From: Brevundimonas variabilis
Lineage (GTDB): Bacteria > Pseudomonadota > Alphaproteobacteria > Caulobacterales > Caulobacteraceae
Reading direction: 5' to 3'
DNA: 64,000 nucleotides
Assembly: GCF_014199945.1 (NCBI RefSeq)
Contig: NZ_JACHOR010000001.1
Span: 868,001 to 932,000 of the forward strand
Shown here: positions 57,633 through 64,000 of the stretch, one piece after another
Position numbering within the stretch: position 1 is the stretch's first letter
Layout of the letters: each line of letters begins with the position of its first letter
Made by a program: the position numbers and the translations under genes
The notes under the pieces: generated by a model
What the model was told of the DNA's origin: nothing
The model's input: the letters and a program-made list of their open reading frames with translations, nothing else
Databases searched by the model: none

Positions 57633-58333
57633 CCGCGCGATCGGCCACGTTCACCTACTGGGACTCGGACGACCTCGGCGCGATCTCCGCGCATCGCGAA
57701 CACTGGCGTGGATATTTCCCGGCCCATGCCGTCGTGACGCGCGACGCGGCGCGCCGGCTGCTCGCGCATCGATCCCCCCGGCATCTCGAAACCTTCGATC
57801 GCATCGCCCTTCCGGCCTGCCGCAGCGATATCGCCCGACTTCTGCAACTCGAGGAGGAGGGGGGGCTCTATGTCGACGCCCACTGCGCCGTCCTTGATTC
57901 GGACGGCATCCTGGCCCGGCACCACCTGCTCGACAGCGTCGATCTGGTGGTCAGTACGCGCCATGCCCCGAATTTCGCTCGTACCATGCCACACAACAGC
58001 ATCGTCTGGTGCCGGCCGGGCGCGCCAGTGGTGTCCAGGTTGCTGGACAAGGCGCTCGATAACCTCGCAGCAAAGGCCGAACGCGAGCGGGTTCACGGGT
58101 TCGAGGCCTATCATGTCTGGGACCTGACCGGCCCCGGAGTGTTCTGGCGCGAGCTATTCGACGTCGAGGCGACCGAGGGACAGCTGAAGCGTGAGTGGGA
58201 CGGCAAGGTCGCCACCATCTTCGAAACGCACAATCCGATCAGGCGGCATGTCTTCGTTGGTTATAGGGGGCCGGGGGATCACTGGAGCGAACGCCAGCGA
58301 TCAGAATGCCTGTTCAACACTCCACGCACGTAG
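57629..58333 (+). CDS. GT32-like glycosyltransferase with altered DXD motif
   Basis: A 234-residue protein from GTG 57629, overlapping the rmd stop. FTYWDSDDLGAISAHREHW and FDRIALPACRSDIARLLQLE lead to EEGGLYVDAHCAVLDSDG, the position of the sugar-binding DXD motif in GT32/capsular enzymes. Here it reads D-A-H, so the second acidic residue is missing. TMPHNSIVWCRPGAPVVSRLLD and DLTGPGVFWRELFD match the later family blocks. It may use another ligand or have lost activity. It probably transfers the D-rhamnose product of the two preceding genes. Confidence 0.75.
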   Translation: MTARSATFTYWDSDDLGAISAHREHWRGYFPAHAVVTRDAARRLLAHRSPRHLETFDRIALPACRSDIARLLQLEEEGGLYVDAHCAVLDSDGILARHHLLDSVDLVVSTRHAPNFARTMPHNSIVWCRPGAPVVSRLLDKALDNLAAKAERERVHGFEAYHVWDLTGPGVFWRELFDVEATEGQLKREWDGKVATIFETHNPIRRHVFVGYRGPGDHWSERQRSECLFNTPRT

Positions 58334-58455
58334 GTGCGCCGGGCCGGCCGACCCGGCACGCGCCGATCGTCAGCCAGCAAGGGCATCAAGGTTAAAGCCC
58401 GGTTTGGACCGCCAACAGCTGAACACGGTTCGAATCGCCCATGTTGTGTCAGAAA

Positions 58456-58473
58456 AAAGTCAAGCTTGACTTT
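58456..58473. promoter_or_regulatory. Perfect 18-bp palindrome, possible operator
   Basis: AAAGTCAAG-CTTGACTTT is a perfect palindrome without a spacer, preceded by an A run, about 144 bp upstream of the predicted -10 element. It has the form of a site for a dimeric regulator. No matching site was noticed elsewhere in the window. Confidence 0.45.
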
Positions 58474-58616
58474 GCGCGTCTCGGGCTCACTGTTCCCTTC
58501 GCAGGTGAGTTCGACGGCCGACAAGCCGTTTCGTTAAGATCTGTTTTACGTTTAAGTCACCGTTACGCTTGTGTTTTTTGGCGTGCCCGCGCCGGCGCGC
58601 TGGTGCGGATTACGCT

Positions 58617-58645
58617 TGACGCTTGGAAAAGACGCACGCTACAAG
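58617..58645 (+). promoter_or_regulatory. Predicted sigma-70-type promoter of the exported-protein gene
   Basis: TTGACG (58617-58622) and CTACAA (58640-58645) with a 17-bp spacer. The -10 context GCTACAA matches the Caulobacter housekeeping consensus GCTANAWC, and the -35 matches TTGACG. Predicted start near 58651 gives a leader of about 105 nt. Confidence 0.65.
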
Positions 58646-58681
58646 GCGAGTGCCGTGGACGCAGCCTTCATTCCAAAATGG

Positions 58682-58711
58682 AGTGAACTGTGACCGAGAG
58701 GCGTTCACTCG
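58682..58711 (+). other. Leader mRNA stem-loop
   Basis: GAGTGAAC (58682-58689) and GTTCACTC (58704-58711) form a perfect 8-bp stem with a 14-nt loop in the predicted 5' leader. Such 5' stems often stabilise abundant mRNAs. It could also have a regulatory role. Confidence 0.5.
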
Positions 58712-58756
58712 TTGGCTACGTCCACACAACAGGTTTTTTTGGGGAACCCAATCCAC

Positions 58757-60196
58757 ATGACTAAGATGACTCTTCTCACCGCTGGTTCGGTTGCGGCACT
58801 CGTGCTCGCCGGCGCGGCCCAAGCCGGCACCATCACCGGTTCGGTTAACGGCGTGGCTGCAACCGGTGCTGCCAACGGCCAGTACACCATCGCCGCCGAG
58901 CGCACGGACGCCTCGATCGCCACGCCAGCCGGCGGCTTCGTGGTCACCAACACCCTGACGACCCCGCTGAGCATCACGCAAGGCACGACCCAGAACTATC
59001 GCGTCACCTTCACCGTGACCAACGGCACGATTGCCGGCGCAACTCTGGCCGTCACGGGCACGGGCCCCGCTGCGACTGTCGCCGCCGCTGGATCGACCTC
59101 CACCTCGGCAACCTTCATCGTCACCGTCGACGCCGTTGGCGCTCCCGGAACGATCACGGCCTTCGCCCTGACCTCCACCCTGACCAGCCCGACGGAAACG
59201 TCGGTCGCGGTTGCGGCGACGACGGAACTGCTGGCTGGTGGCGTCGCGACTTCGGTTGACAACACGGCTGCCACGACCCTGGTTCGTTATGCTCCCGTCA
59301 TCGGCGCGTTCACGGCAACGTCGAACAACACCCTGGCTGCCCTGCCGAACTTCCAGTCGTTCACCAACACGGGCGTCACGACCAACCCGGCTCCGCTGAG
59401 CAACGGCAACCTGACGGCCCAGCTGGCCACGGGCTACGGCGTTGCTCAAAACGCTGGCACGTTCTACGCCGGCCTGGCTTCGAACGCTGTCGTCACGCGT
59501 GACGCCATCATCAACGGTGGTACGCTGACCATCACGGGTGCGCAGCTCAACGTGCTGACGCCTGCTCTGACGTCCGGTGGCACGCTCGTGACCTCGGCCA
59601 CGAACGCCGTGTTCACACTGACCGACGGTCAGGCTGACGCTCTGTCGGCCGGTGCAAACTTCACGCTGACCCAGGCTGGCACTCCCGTCGCCATCCAGGC
59701 CGGTTCGTTCACCTCGGCCTTCCTGCCGACCTACGTGGCTGGTTACACCGCCCCGACCACGGCAACCTCGGTTGCTTCGGGTAACATCGCTCTCGACGGC
59801 GTGAACTTCATCGCACCGTGGATCTCGGGTTCGCAAGCTGCTGGTCAGTCGGTCATCCGCCTGAGCAACGGCGCTGCTGCCCCGAGCGGCACCGTGACCC
59901 TGCGTCTGAGCAACGCCCGCGCTCGCGCGGCTGGCGTGACGACCGGTGCCGGTGCACCGATCGCCAACCAGACCTGCTCGACGGCCTTCACGATCCCGGC
60001 CACAGGCGAGCTGCAAATCGGCGCAAGTGAACTGTCGGCTTGCTTCGGTGCCTTCCTGCGCGGCGACGTGCAGATCACGGTCCAGTCGGCTGCTTCGCAA
60101 CTGACCGCCAAGGCCCGCACGATCTCGGACGGCGTGACCACCGAAACCTCGCTCGGCCGCTTCTCGGGCGCCCAGGCTGCGGACGCCTCGTTCTAA
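58757..60196 (+). CDS. Thr/Ala-rich exported protein, candidate surface protein
   Basis: A 479-residue protein from ATG 58757 (GGGGAA upstream). The signal peptide MTKMTLLTAGSVAALVLAGA is cleaved near AQA-GTI. The mature protein is rich in Thr, Ala, Gly, Ser and Val, poor in charge, and appears mostly beta strand with hydroxyl-rich linkers. A Cys pair lies near residues 413 and 434. Codons are strongly biased to a small favoured set (GCT, ACG, GGC), as in highly expressed genes. With the promoter, leader and terminator this suggests an abundant surface or matrix protein. No family recognised; it is not RTX, unlike RsaA. Confidence 0.8.
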   Translation: MTKMTLLTAGSVAALVLAGAAQAGTITGSVNGVAATGAANGQYTIAAERTDASIATPAGGFVVTNTLTTPLSITQGTTQNYRVTFTVTNGTIAGATLAVTGTGPAATVAAAGSTSTSATFIVTVDAVGAPGTITAFALTSTLTSPTETSVAVAATTELLAGGVATSVDNTAATTLVRYAPVIGAFTATSNNTLAALPNFQSFTNTGVTTNPAPLSNGNLTAQLATGYGVAQNAGTFYAGLASNAVVTRDAIINGGTLTITGAQLNVLTPALTSGGTLVTSATNAVFTLTDGQADALSAGANFTLTQAGTPVAIQAGSFTSAFLPTYVAGYTAPTTATSVASGNIALDGVNFIAPWISGSQAAGQSVIRLSNGAAAPSGTVTLRLSNARARAAGVTTGAGAPIANQTCSTAFTIPATGELQIGASELSACFGAFLRGDVQITVQSAASQLTAKARTISDGVTTETSLGRFSGAQAADASF

Positions 60197-60221
60197 GAAA
60201 CACCAACCTTCGGGTTTGTGG

Positions 60222-60250
60222 AAAGGGAGGGCCTCGGCCCTCCCTTTTTC
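60222..60250 (+). terminator. Intrinsic terminator of the exported-protein gene
   Basis: AAAGGGAGGGCC-tc-GGCCCTCCCTTT is a perfect 12-bp stem followed by TTC and further T. It lies 25 bp after the stop. A small UUCG-type hairpin (CAACC-ttcg-GGTTTG) precedes it. Confidence 0.92.
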
Positions 60251-60334
60251 TTTGCCCGCTCTCCAGCGGCCGGACCCGCGTGACGTCGCGGCATTCCGGC
60301 ATTAGAAGGGTCGACGTCTGTCCCGGAGTCCACC

Positions 60335-62116
60335 CTGACCGCCATCACCCTGATCCCAGCATTTCCTCAGCAGTCCCGCGGCCTTGCCGCCCAAAGGCTG
60401 GGCGACATCCTGCTGTCGCGCGGGATGATCCGGCCGGCTGACCTCGAACACGGCCTAGCGCTTCAGGCCAGCAATGGCGGACTGCTCGGGCTCAACCTTG
60501 TGCGGCTGGGGGCTGTGTCAGAGGCGCAGTTGCTGGAGGTGTTGTCCGAACAGCTTGGTTTGGACATCCTCGCGCCAGAGGACGGTCCGACGCCCGGACA
60601 GATCCTTGCCTTCCTGACCGAGGTCGGTGCTCCACGCTCCTGGTGGGCTGCACGCGAGGCCGTGGCCTGGCGGGTTGCCGCCTCCGACCTCGATCCTACG
60701 GCCGAGGTTGATCCGCATGCGGTGGGGCGCATCGTCTGTGCCGCCGTCCAGCCGCTCGATCCCCTTCTGGCTCAGCGCATTGCCCAGGCGACCCGCGAAC
60801 CGGTCCAGTTCCTGCTGGCCCAGCGGTCCCTGATCGAGGCCCTCACCGACGATCTGTCGGGCACCCGGGACGACGCCACTGCCCAGGCCTTCGGCTCCGG
60901 TTCCGACGCCGCCCGCCTGCGGGAGCTGGCGCAGGAAGCCCCGACCATCGATTTCGTCAATTCCGTCTTCGCCGAGGCCCTGACCCGGCGCGCCTCCGAC
61001 GTCCATGTCGAGCCCTATGAGGACCGTTTCCTTGTCCGCATGCGGATCGACGGGGTGCTGACCACCGCCCGCGCCGCGCCGCGCTCCAATTTCGATGCCG
61101 TCTGTTCGCGGATCAAACTGCTCAGCGGGATGGATATTGGCGAGCGCCGCCTGCCGCAGGATGGCCGGCAGTCGATCCGTGTTTCGGGCCAGGAAGTCGA
61201 TCTGCGCGTCTCGTCCCTGCCCTGCTCCTGGGGCGAATCGATCGTCCTGCGTCTGCTGGGCAAGACCAGCCGCCTGCCTCTGCTGTCCGAACTGGGCGTG
61301 GGCCCGGCCCAGGAACGTAGCCTGATCTCGCTGGCGGAACAGCCAAACGGCGTCTTCCTGATCACCGGACCGACCGGGTCGGGCAAGACCACGACCATCT
61401 ATCGCCTGCTGACCCATCTGAACGACGGTGAGCGCAAGATCATCACGGTTGAGGACCCGGTCGAACTGGACCTGCCGGGCGTCATCCAGGTGCGGGTCCG
61501 CTCCGAGATCGGCCTCACCTTCGCCGCCGGCCTGCGCTCCATCCTGCGCCAAGACCCCGACGTGATCATGATCGGCGAGATCCGCGACCCGGAAACGGCC
61601 CGGATCGCCGTCCAGGCCGCCCTGACCGGCCACCTCGTGATCTCGACCGTCCACACCAACTCGGCGCTGGCTGCCCTGCCCCGCCTGATGGACCTCGGGA
61701 TCGAGGACTATCTGCTGGCCGATGTTCTGCGCGGGGTGGCCGGCCAGCGGCTGGTCCGCCGGCTCTGCGTCGACTGCAGCCGCCCCTCGACAGCTCATGA
61801 AGCCGACGCCCACGAGCGGGCCCTGCCCGCCCACCTCCTTCATGTCGTGGCATCCGAGCCTGCCGCCTGGCGCGAGCCGGTCGGCTGCCCGAAATGCGGA
61901 CAGAGTGGTTTCCGGGGCCGGGTCGGCCTGTACGAGATCGCTCCGGCTTCGCCCGGCATCATCGCCGGCATCCGGACCAGCGCCGACGAAGACCAGCTGA
62001 CCGCCATGGCCCGCGGCGACGGCTTTCTGAGCTTTGGCGACGACGGCTATATCAAGGCGCGGCGCGGCGAGACCGCCATGACCGAAGTCTATCGCATCGT
62101 CGGAGCCGGGGAATGA
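60335..62116 (+). CDS. gspE: Type II secretion ATPase GspE (possible CTG start)
   Basis: Hexameric ATPase that drives pseudopilus assembly. From CTG 60335 the protein is 593 residues. Codons between 60392 and 60425 encode QRLGDILLSRGMIRPADLEH, a standard GspE N1 motif, so the first ATG (60425) falls inside a conserved domain. No ATG, GTG or TTG lies in frame between a stop at 60281 and 60425; GGAG stands 6 bases before CTG-ACC-GCC. Other features are Walker A GPTGSGKTTT, the Asp box ITVEDPVEL, Walker B MIGEIRDPETA, and two CxxC pairs (CVDC, CPKC). Its stop overlaps the sulfotransferase start. Confidence 0.9.
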   Translation: MTAITLIPAFPQQSRGLAAQRLGDILLSRGMIRPADLEHGLALQASNGGLLGLNLVRLGAVSEAQLLEVLSEQLGLDILAPEDGPTPGQILAFLTEVGAPRSWWAAREAVAWRVAASDLDPTAEVDPHAVGRIVCAAVQPLDPLLAQRIAQATREPVQFLLAQRSLIEALTDDLSGTRDDATAQAFGSGSDAARLRELAQEAPTIDFVNSVFAEALTRRASDVHVEPYEDRFLVRMRIDGVLTTARAAPRSNFDAVCSRIKLLSGMDIGERRLPQDGRQSIRVSGQEVDLRVSSLPCSWGESIVLRLLGKTSRLPLLSELGVGPAQERSLISLAEQPNGVFLITGPTGSGKTTTIYRLLTHLNDGERKIITVEDPVELDLPGVIQVRVRSEIGLTFAAGLRSILRQDPDVIMIGEIRDPETARIAVQAALTGHLVISTVHTNSALAALPRLMDLGIEDYLLADVLRGVAGQRLVRRLCVDCSRPSTAHEADAHERALPAHLLHVVASEPAAWREPVGCPKCGQSGFRGRVGLYEIAPASPGIIAGIRTSADEDQLTAMARGDGFLSFGDDGYIKARRGETAMTEVYRIVGAGE

Positions 62117-62808
62117 CCGTCCCGACCTCGATCCCGGCCCCCGTCGCGGTCGTCGGCATGCACCGTTCCGGCACCTCATGCCTTGCCGGATGTCTAGAGG
62201 ACCTCGGCCTGACCCTGGGCGATGTGAACCGGTCCGCCCCGCACAATCTGAAGGGCAATAACGAGAACCCGCGGTTCTGGGCCGTTCACGACGCCGTGCT
62301 GGCTCGCGTCGACGCCGCATGGGATCGCCCGCCCGCTGGCCCCGTTGCCTGGCTGCCCTCGGAGATCGCCGCCCTGAAGGCCGTTCTGGCCGACTATGAG
62401 CCACTTTCGCGACCCTGGGGGTTCAAGGACCCTCGCGCGACCCTGCTGCTGGACGGCTGGTTCGAGGCTATGCCTGAACTGCGGCTGGTGGGAACCATCC
62501 GGCATCCCCTGGCCGTTGCGGCCTCGCTGGTCAAGCGGAACGGCTATGCGGTCGAGAGGTCCCTGGGCATCTGGGAAGGCTACAACCGGGCCATGCTGGC
62601 CTGGCACGACCGGGCTCCCTTCCCGGTGATCGACTATGACGCCCCCGACTACGAGGCCCGTGTCCGTCTTGCCGCCGGGCCTCTCGGGCTGGACGCAAGC
62701 CGACCCATGCCATTCAGGGCCGCCGAACTGACGCATCAGAAGGCCGACGGACCCGCTCCGGAGGTGGTCGCGCCGCTGTGGGCGCATTTGCAGGATCTCG
62801 CTGCGTGA
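62113..62808 (+). CDS. Sulfotransferase-like protein in the gsp operon
   Basis: A 231-residue cytoplasmic protein from ATG 62113, overlapping the gspE stop (ATGA). VAVVGMHRSGTSCLAGCLED is the PAPS-binding loop, and LRLVGTIRHPLAVAASLVKR the 3'-phosphate region; PWGFKDPRATLLLDGW is typical of the bacterial family. It is a distant relative of the protein at 32756-33589. Position between gspE and gspF suggests it acts on something the secretion system handles, or on glycan made by the next gene. Confidence 0.85.
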   Translation: MTVPTSIPAPVAVVGMHRSGTSCLAGCLEDLGLTLGDVNRSAPHNLKGNNENPRFWAVHDAVLARVDAAWDRPPAGPVAWLPSEIAALKAVLADYEPLSRPWGFKDPRATLLLDGWFEAMPELRLVGTIRHPLAVAASLVKRNGYAVERSLGIWEGYNRAMLAWHDRAPFPVIDYDAPDYEARVRLAAGPLGLDASRPMPFRAAELTHQKADGPAPEVVAPLWAHLQDLAA

Positions 62809-63722
62809 GCACGCCGGTCCTGTCGATCGTCGTCGTCGGATTCGACATGGCCCGCGAACTGCCGCGTACCGTGCAGTCGCTCCTGCCGCCATATCAGCAG
62901 GGCATCGATCTCGCCGACATCGAGATCATCGTGGTCGACAATGGATCGGCCGACCCGGTCCAGCGGACGGATTTCGGGCATGAGGGAAACATCACCGTCC
63001 TGCGGGTCGAGGATGGCGGCACGTCGCCCTGCCGGGCCATCAATCGCGGGGCAGCGCTGGCCCGGGCCGACCGGCTGGCCGTAATGATCGATGGAGCCCG
63101 CATGGCCTCGCCCGGCCTGCTGGCCACCGCCGTTCAGGCCTCTCGGATCGACCCGGACGCTTTCATCGCTACGCTCGGGTTCCATCTCGGCCCGAAGGTC
63201 CAGCAGATATCGACATCCGAGGGCTATACGCGTGCCGTGGAGGACCAGATGCTGGCGGACATCGGCTGGCCAGCAGATGGCTATCGGCTGTTCGAGATCT
63301 GCGCGCTGGGAGAAAGCTATGCCCACGGCGTATTGCAGACCCCGCCGGAAACGACCTTCTTCCTGATGGGCCGGGACCGTTTCCTGAAGATGGGCGGCTA
63401 TAATGAAGCCTTCACCGGGCTGGGCGGCGGGCTTTCGAGCTTCGATTTCTTCAACCGCGCCGTGGCCGATCCGGAGGTGCCCTTCATCATGCTCGTCGGT
63501 GAGGGCACCTTCCACCAGCTCCATTATGGTGCGACGACCCGGGAGGGGGGGGTTCGCCGCCCGGCTCCCGAAGGCGAGGGCACGCTGGGGGATGTCTACG
63601 CCCGCGAGTATCAGGCGATAACGGGCCAGCCGCTTGCGATGGCCACCGCCCTGCCCCTGCTGTTCGGGCGGTTGAAACATCCCGCCGCACGCCACTATTT
63701 CTTCCCGACCGTCCATGACTGA
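62805..63722 (+). CDS. GT2-family glycosyltransferase in the gsp operon
   Basis: A 305-residue GT-A enzyme from GTG 62805, overlapping the sulfotransferase stop (GTGA). VLSIVVVGFDMARELPRTVQ, IEIIVVDNGSADPV, and LAVMIDGARMASPGLL are the nucleotide-sugar parts; the usual DXD is here D-G-A. A later block RFLKMGGYNEAFTGLGGGLS and FDFFNRAVADPEV is GT2-like. The ATG of gspF lies inside its end (8-bp overlap), so four genes are translationally coupled. The acceptor is unknown. Confidence 0.85.
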   Translation: MSTPVLSIVVVGFDMARELPRTVQSLLPPYQQGIDLADIEIIVVDNGSADPVQRTDFGHEGNITVLRVEDGGTSPCRAINRGAALARADRLAVMIDGARMASPGLLATAVQASRIDPDAFIATLGFHLGPKVQQISTSEGYTRAVEDQMLADIGWPADGYRLFEICALGESYAHGVLQTPPETTFFLMGRDRFLKMGGYNEAFTGLGGGLSSFDFFNRAVADPEVPFIMLVGEGTFHQLHYGATTREGGVRRPAPEGEGTLGDVYAREYQAITGQPLAMATALPLLFGRLKHPAARHYFFPTVHD

Positions 63723-64000
63723 CCTGATCCCCTTCCAGTACGAGGCGATCGGGCGCGACGGCCTGCTGTCCAAAGGCTTGCTGAGTGCGACGGACGAGGC
63801 CGCAGCCATGCGCCGGCTGGCCGGCGATGGCCTGACGGTCGTCAAGATCGGCCGGTCCGCACCCCCCAAATCCGATGGAAAGGACCGGGCTCTGAAACCT
63901 GGGGAACGGGTTCTCGTCCTTCGCCAGATGGCCCTGATGCTGGAAGCCGGTGTCTCCCTGCTGGAGACGCTGGACACGGTCGCCCAGGGCATGCAGGCCC
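63715..64000 (+). CDS. gspF: Type II secretion inner-membrane protein GspF, N-terminal part
   Basis: The frame from ATG 63715 runs off the window. The translation begins MTDLIPFQYEAIGRDGLLSK, then LLSATDEAAAMRRLAGDGLT, and later LRQMALMLEAGVSLLETLDT, which is the start of the first T2SF domain. This is the platform protein that couples GspE to the pseudopilus. It overlaps the preceding GT2 stop by 8 bp. Confidence 0.92.
   Translation, partial: MTDLIPFQYEAIGRDGLLSKGLLSATDEAAAMRRLAGDGLTVVKIGRSAPPKSDGKDRALKPGERVLVLRQMALMLEAGVSLLETLDTVAQGMQA

Larger units (their letters stand above)
58334..58756. other. Long upstream region of the exported-protein gene
   Basis: A 423-bp region without a gene. 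It carries a perfect 18-bp palindrome, a 12-bp G/C palindrome (58589-58600), a sigma-70-like promoter and a leader stem-loop, all described separately. The middle is A/T-rich, as in strong promoters. Confidence 0.6.

Noticed and set aside
58610-60100. 496-codon Arg/Gly-rich frame on the minus strand
   Set aside because: Antisense shadow created by the biased codons of the exported-protein gene.
60518-62404. 628-codon open frame on the minus strand
   Set aside because: Antisense shadow of gspE; no motifs, low-complexity Arg/Gly-rich translation.
62736-63992. 418-codon open frame on the minus strand
   Set aside because: It lies opposite the GT2 and gspF genes, which have clear family motifs and operon overlaps. 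Long antisense frames are common in high-G+C DNA.

Overview
The window looks like an alphaproteobacterial chromosome from the Caulobacterales, most likely a Brevundimonas/Caulobacter-type organism. This is inferred from gene order, high G+C, and family signatures (NtrZ-like and CenR-like proteins, DUF2794, DUF3576, DUF6489, a WEEF-tailed chemoreceptor). It opens in hemH and runs hemJ-rho-mnmE-mnmG-rsmG-parA-parB, the block beside the replication origin in this group. Three parS-like sites, one of them a perfect 16-mer, lie in the first 7.2 kb, so the origin is probably just upstream of position 1.

1-31 kb is mostly conserved housekeeping. After parAB comes a minus-strand operon leuS-lptE-holA, then a DUF3576 lipoprotein, an NtrZ-like periplasmic protein, thiamine phosphate synthase and YggS genes whose start codons overlap head to head, and a CenR-like response regulator. 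DUF2794, an HtrA protease, a DUF3313 lipoprotein, a flavin oxidoreductase, tRNA-Arg(CCG), a PQQ-type sugar dehydrogenase and tRNA-Met(CAT) follow. Next are a chemoreceptor with its own CheW, a molybdopterin reductase with a cytochrome b partner, a Gfo/Idh/MocA oxidoreductase, an orphan secretin-N-domain protein, obg, and a zincin-like metallopeptidase. A C/CU-rich stem-loop array ending in an intrinsic terminator at about 17.16-17.30 kb is a candidate small RNA.

31.5-58.3 kb is a surface-glycan region: two FkbM methyltransferases, two other SAM methyltransferases, a sulfotransferase, a ManC-AGE fusion, five glycosyltransferases of GT2/GT4 type (one with 1130 residues and two catalytic domains), a GT32-like enzyme, and nucleotide-sugar genes. 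rmlC and rmlB are intact, but rmlD is cut short and joined to the last 42 codons of rmlA across an inverted repeat, so this locus alone cannot make dTDP-rhamnose. gmd and rmd are intact and should yield GDP-D-rhamnose, fed by the ManC fusion. Patches of lower G+C mark recent exchange. A 1255-residue serralysin-like RTX protein with tandem DUF4214 sits inside the cluster.

58.3-64 kb holds a Thr/Ala-rich Sec-exported protein with a sigma-70-like promoter, a leader stem-loop and a textbook terminator, which suggests an abundant surface protein. It is followed by a type II secretion operon in which a sulfotransferase and a GT2 glycosyltransferase lie between gspE and gspF with overlapping stop/start codons. 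gspE appears to use a CTG start. This link between a secretion machine, a modification enzyme pair and an abundant exported protein is the best candidate for an undescribed system here.
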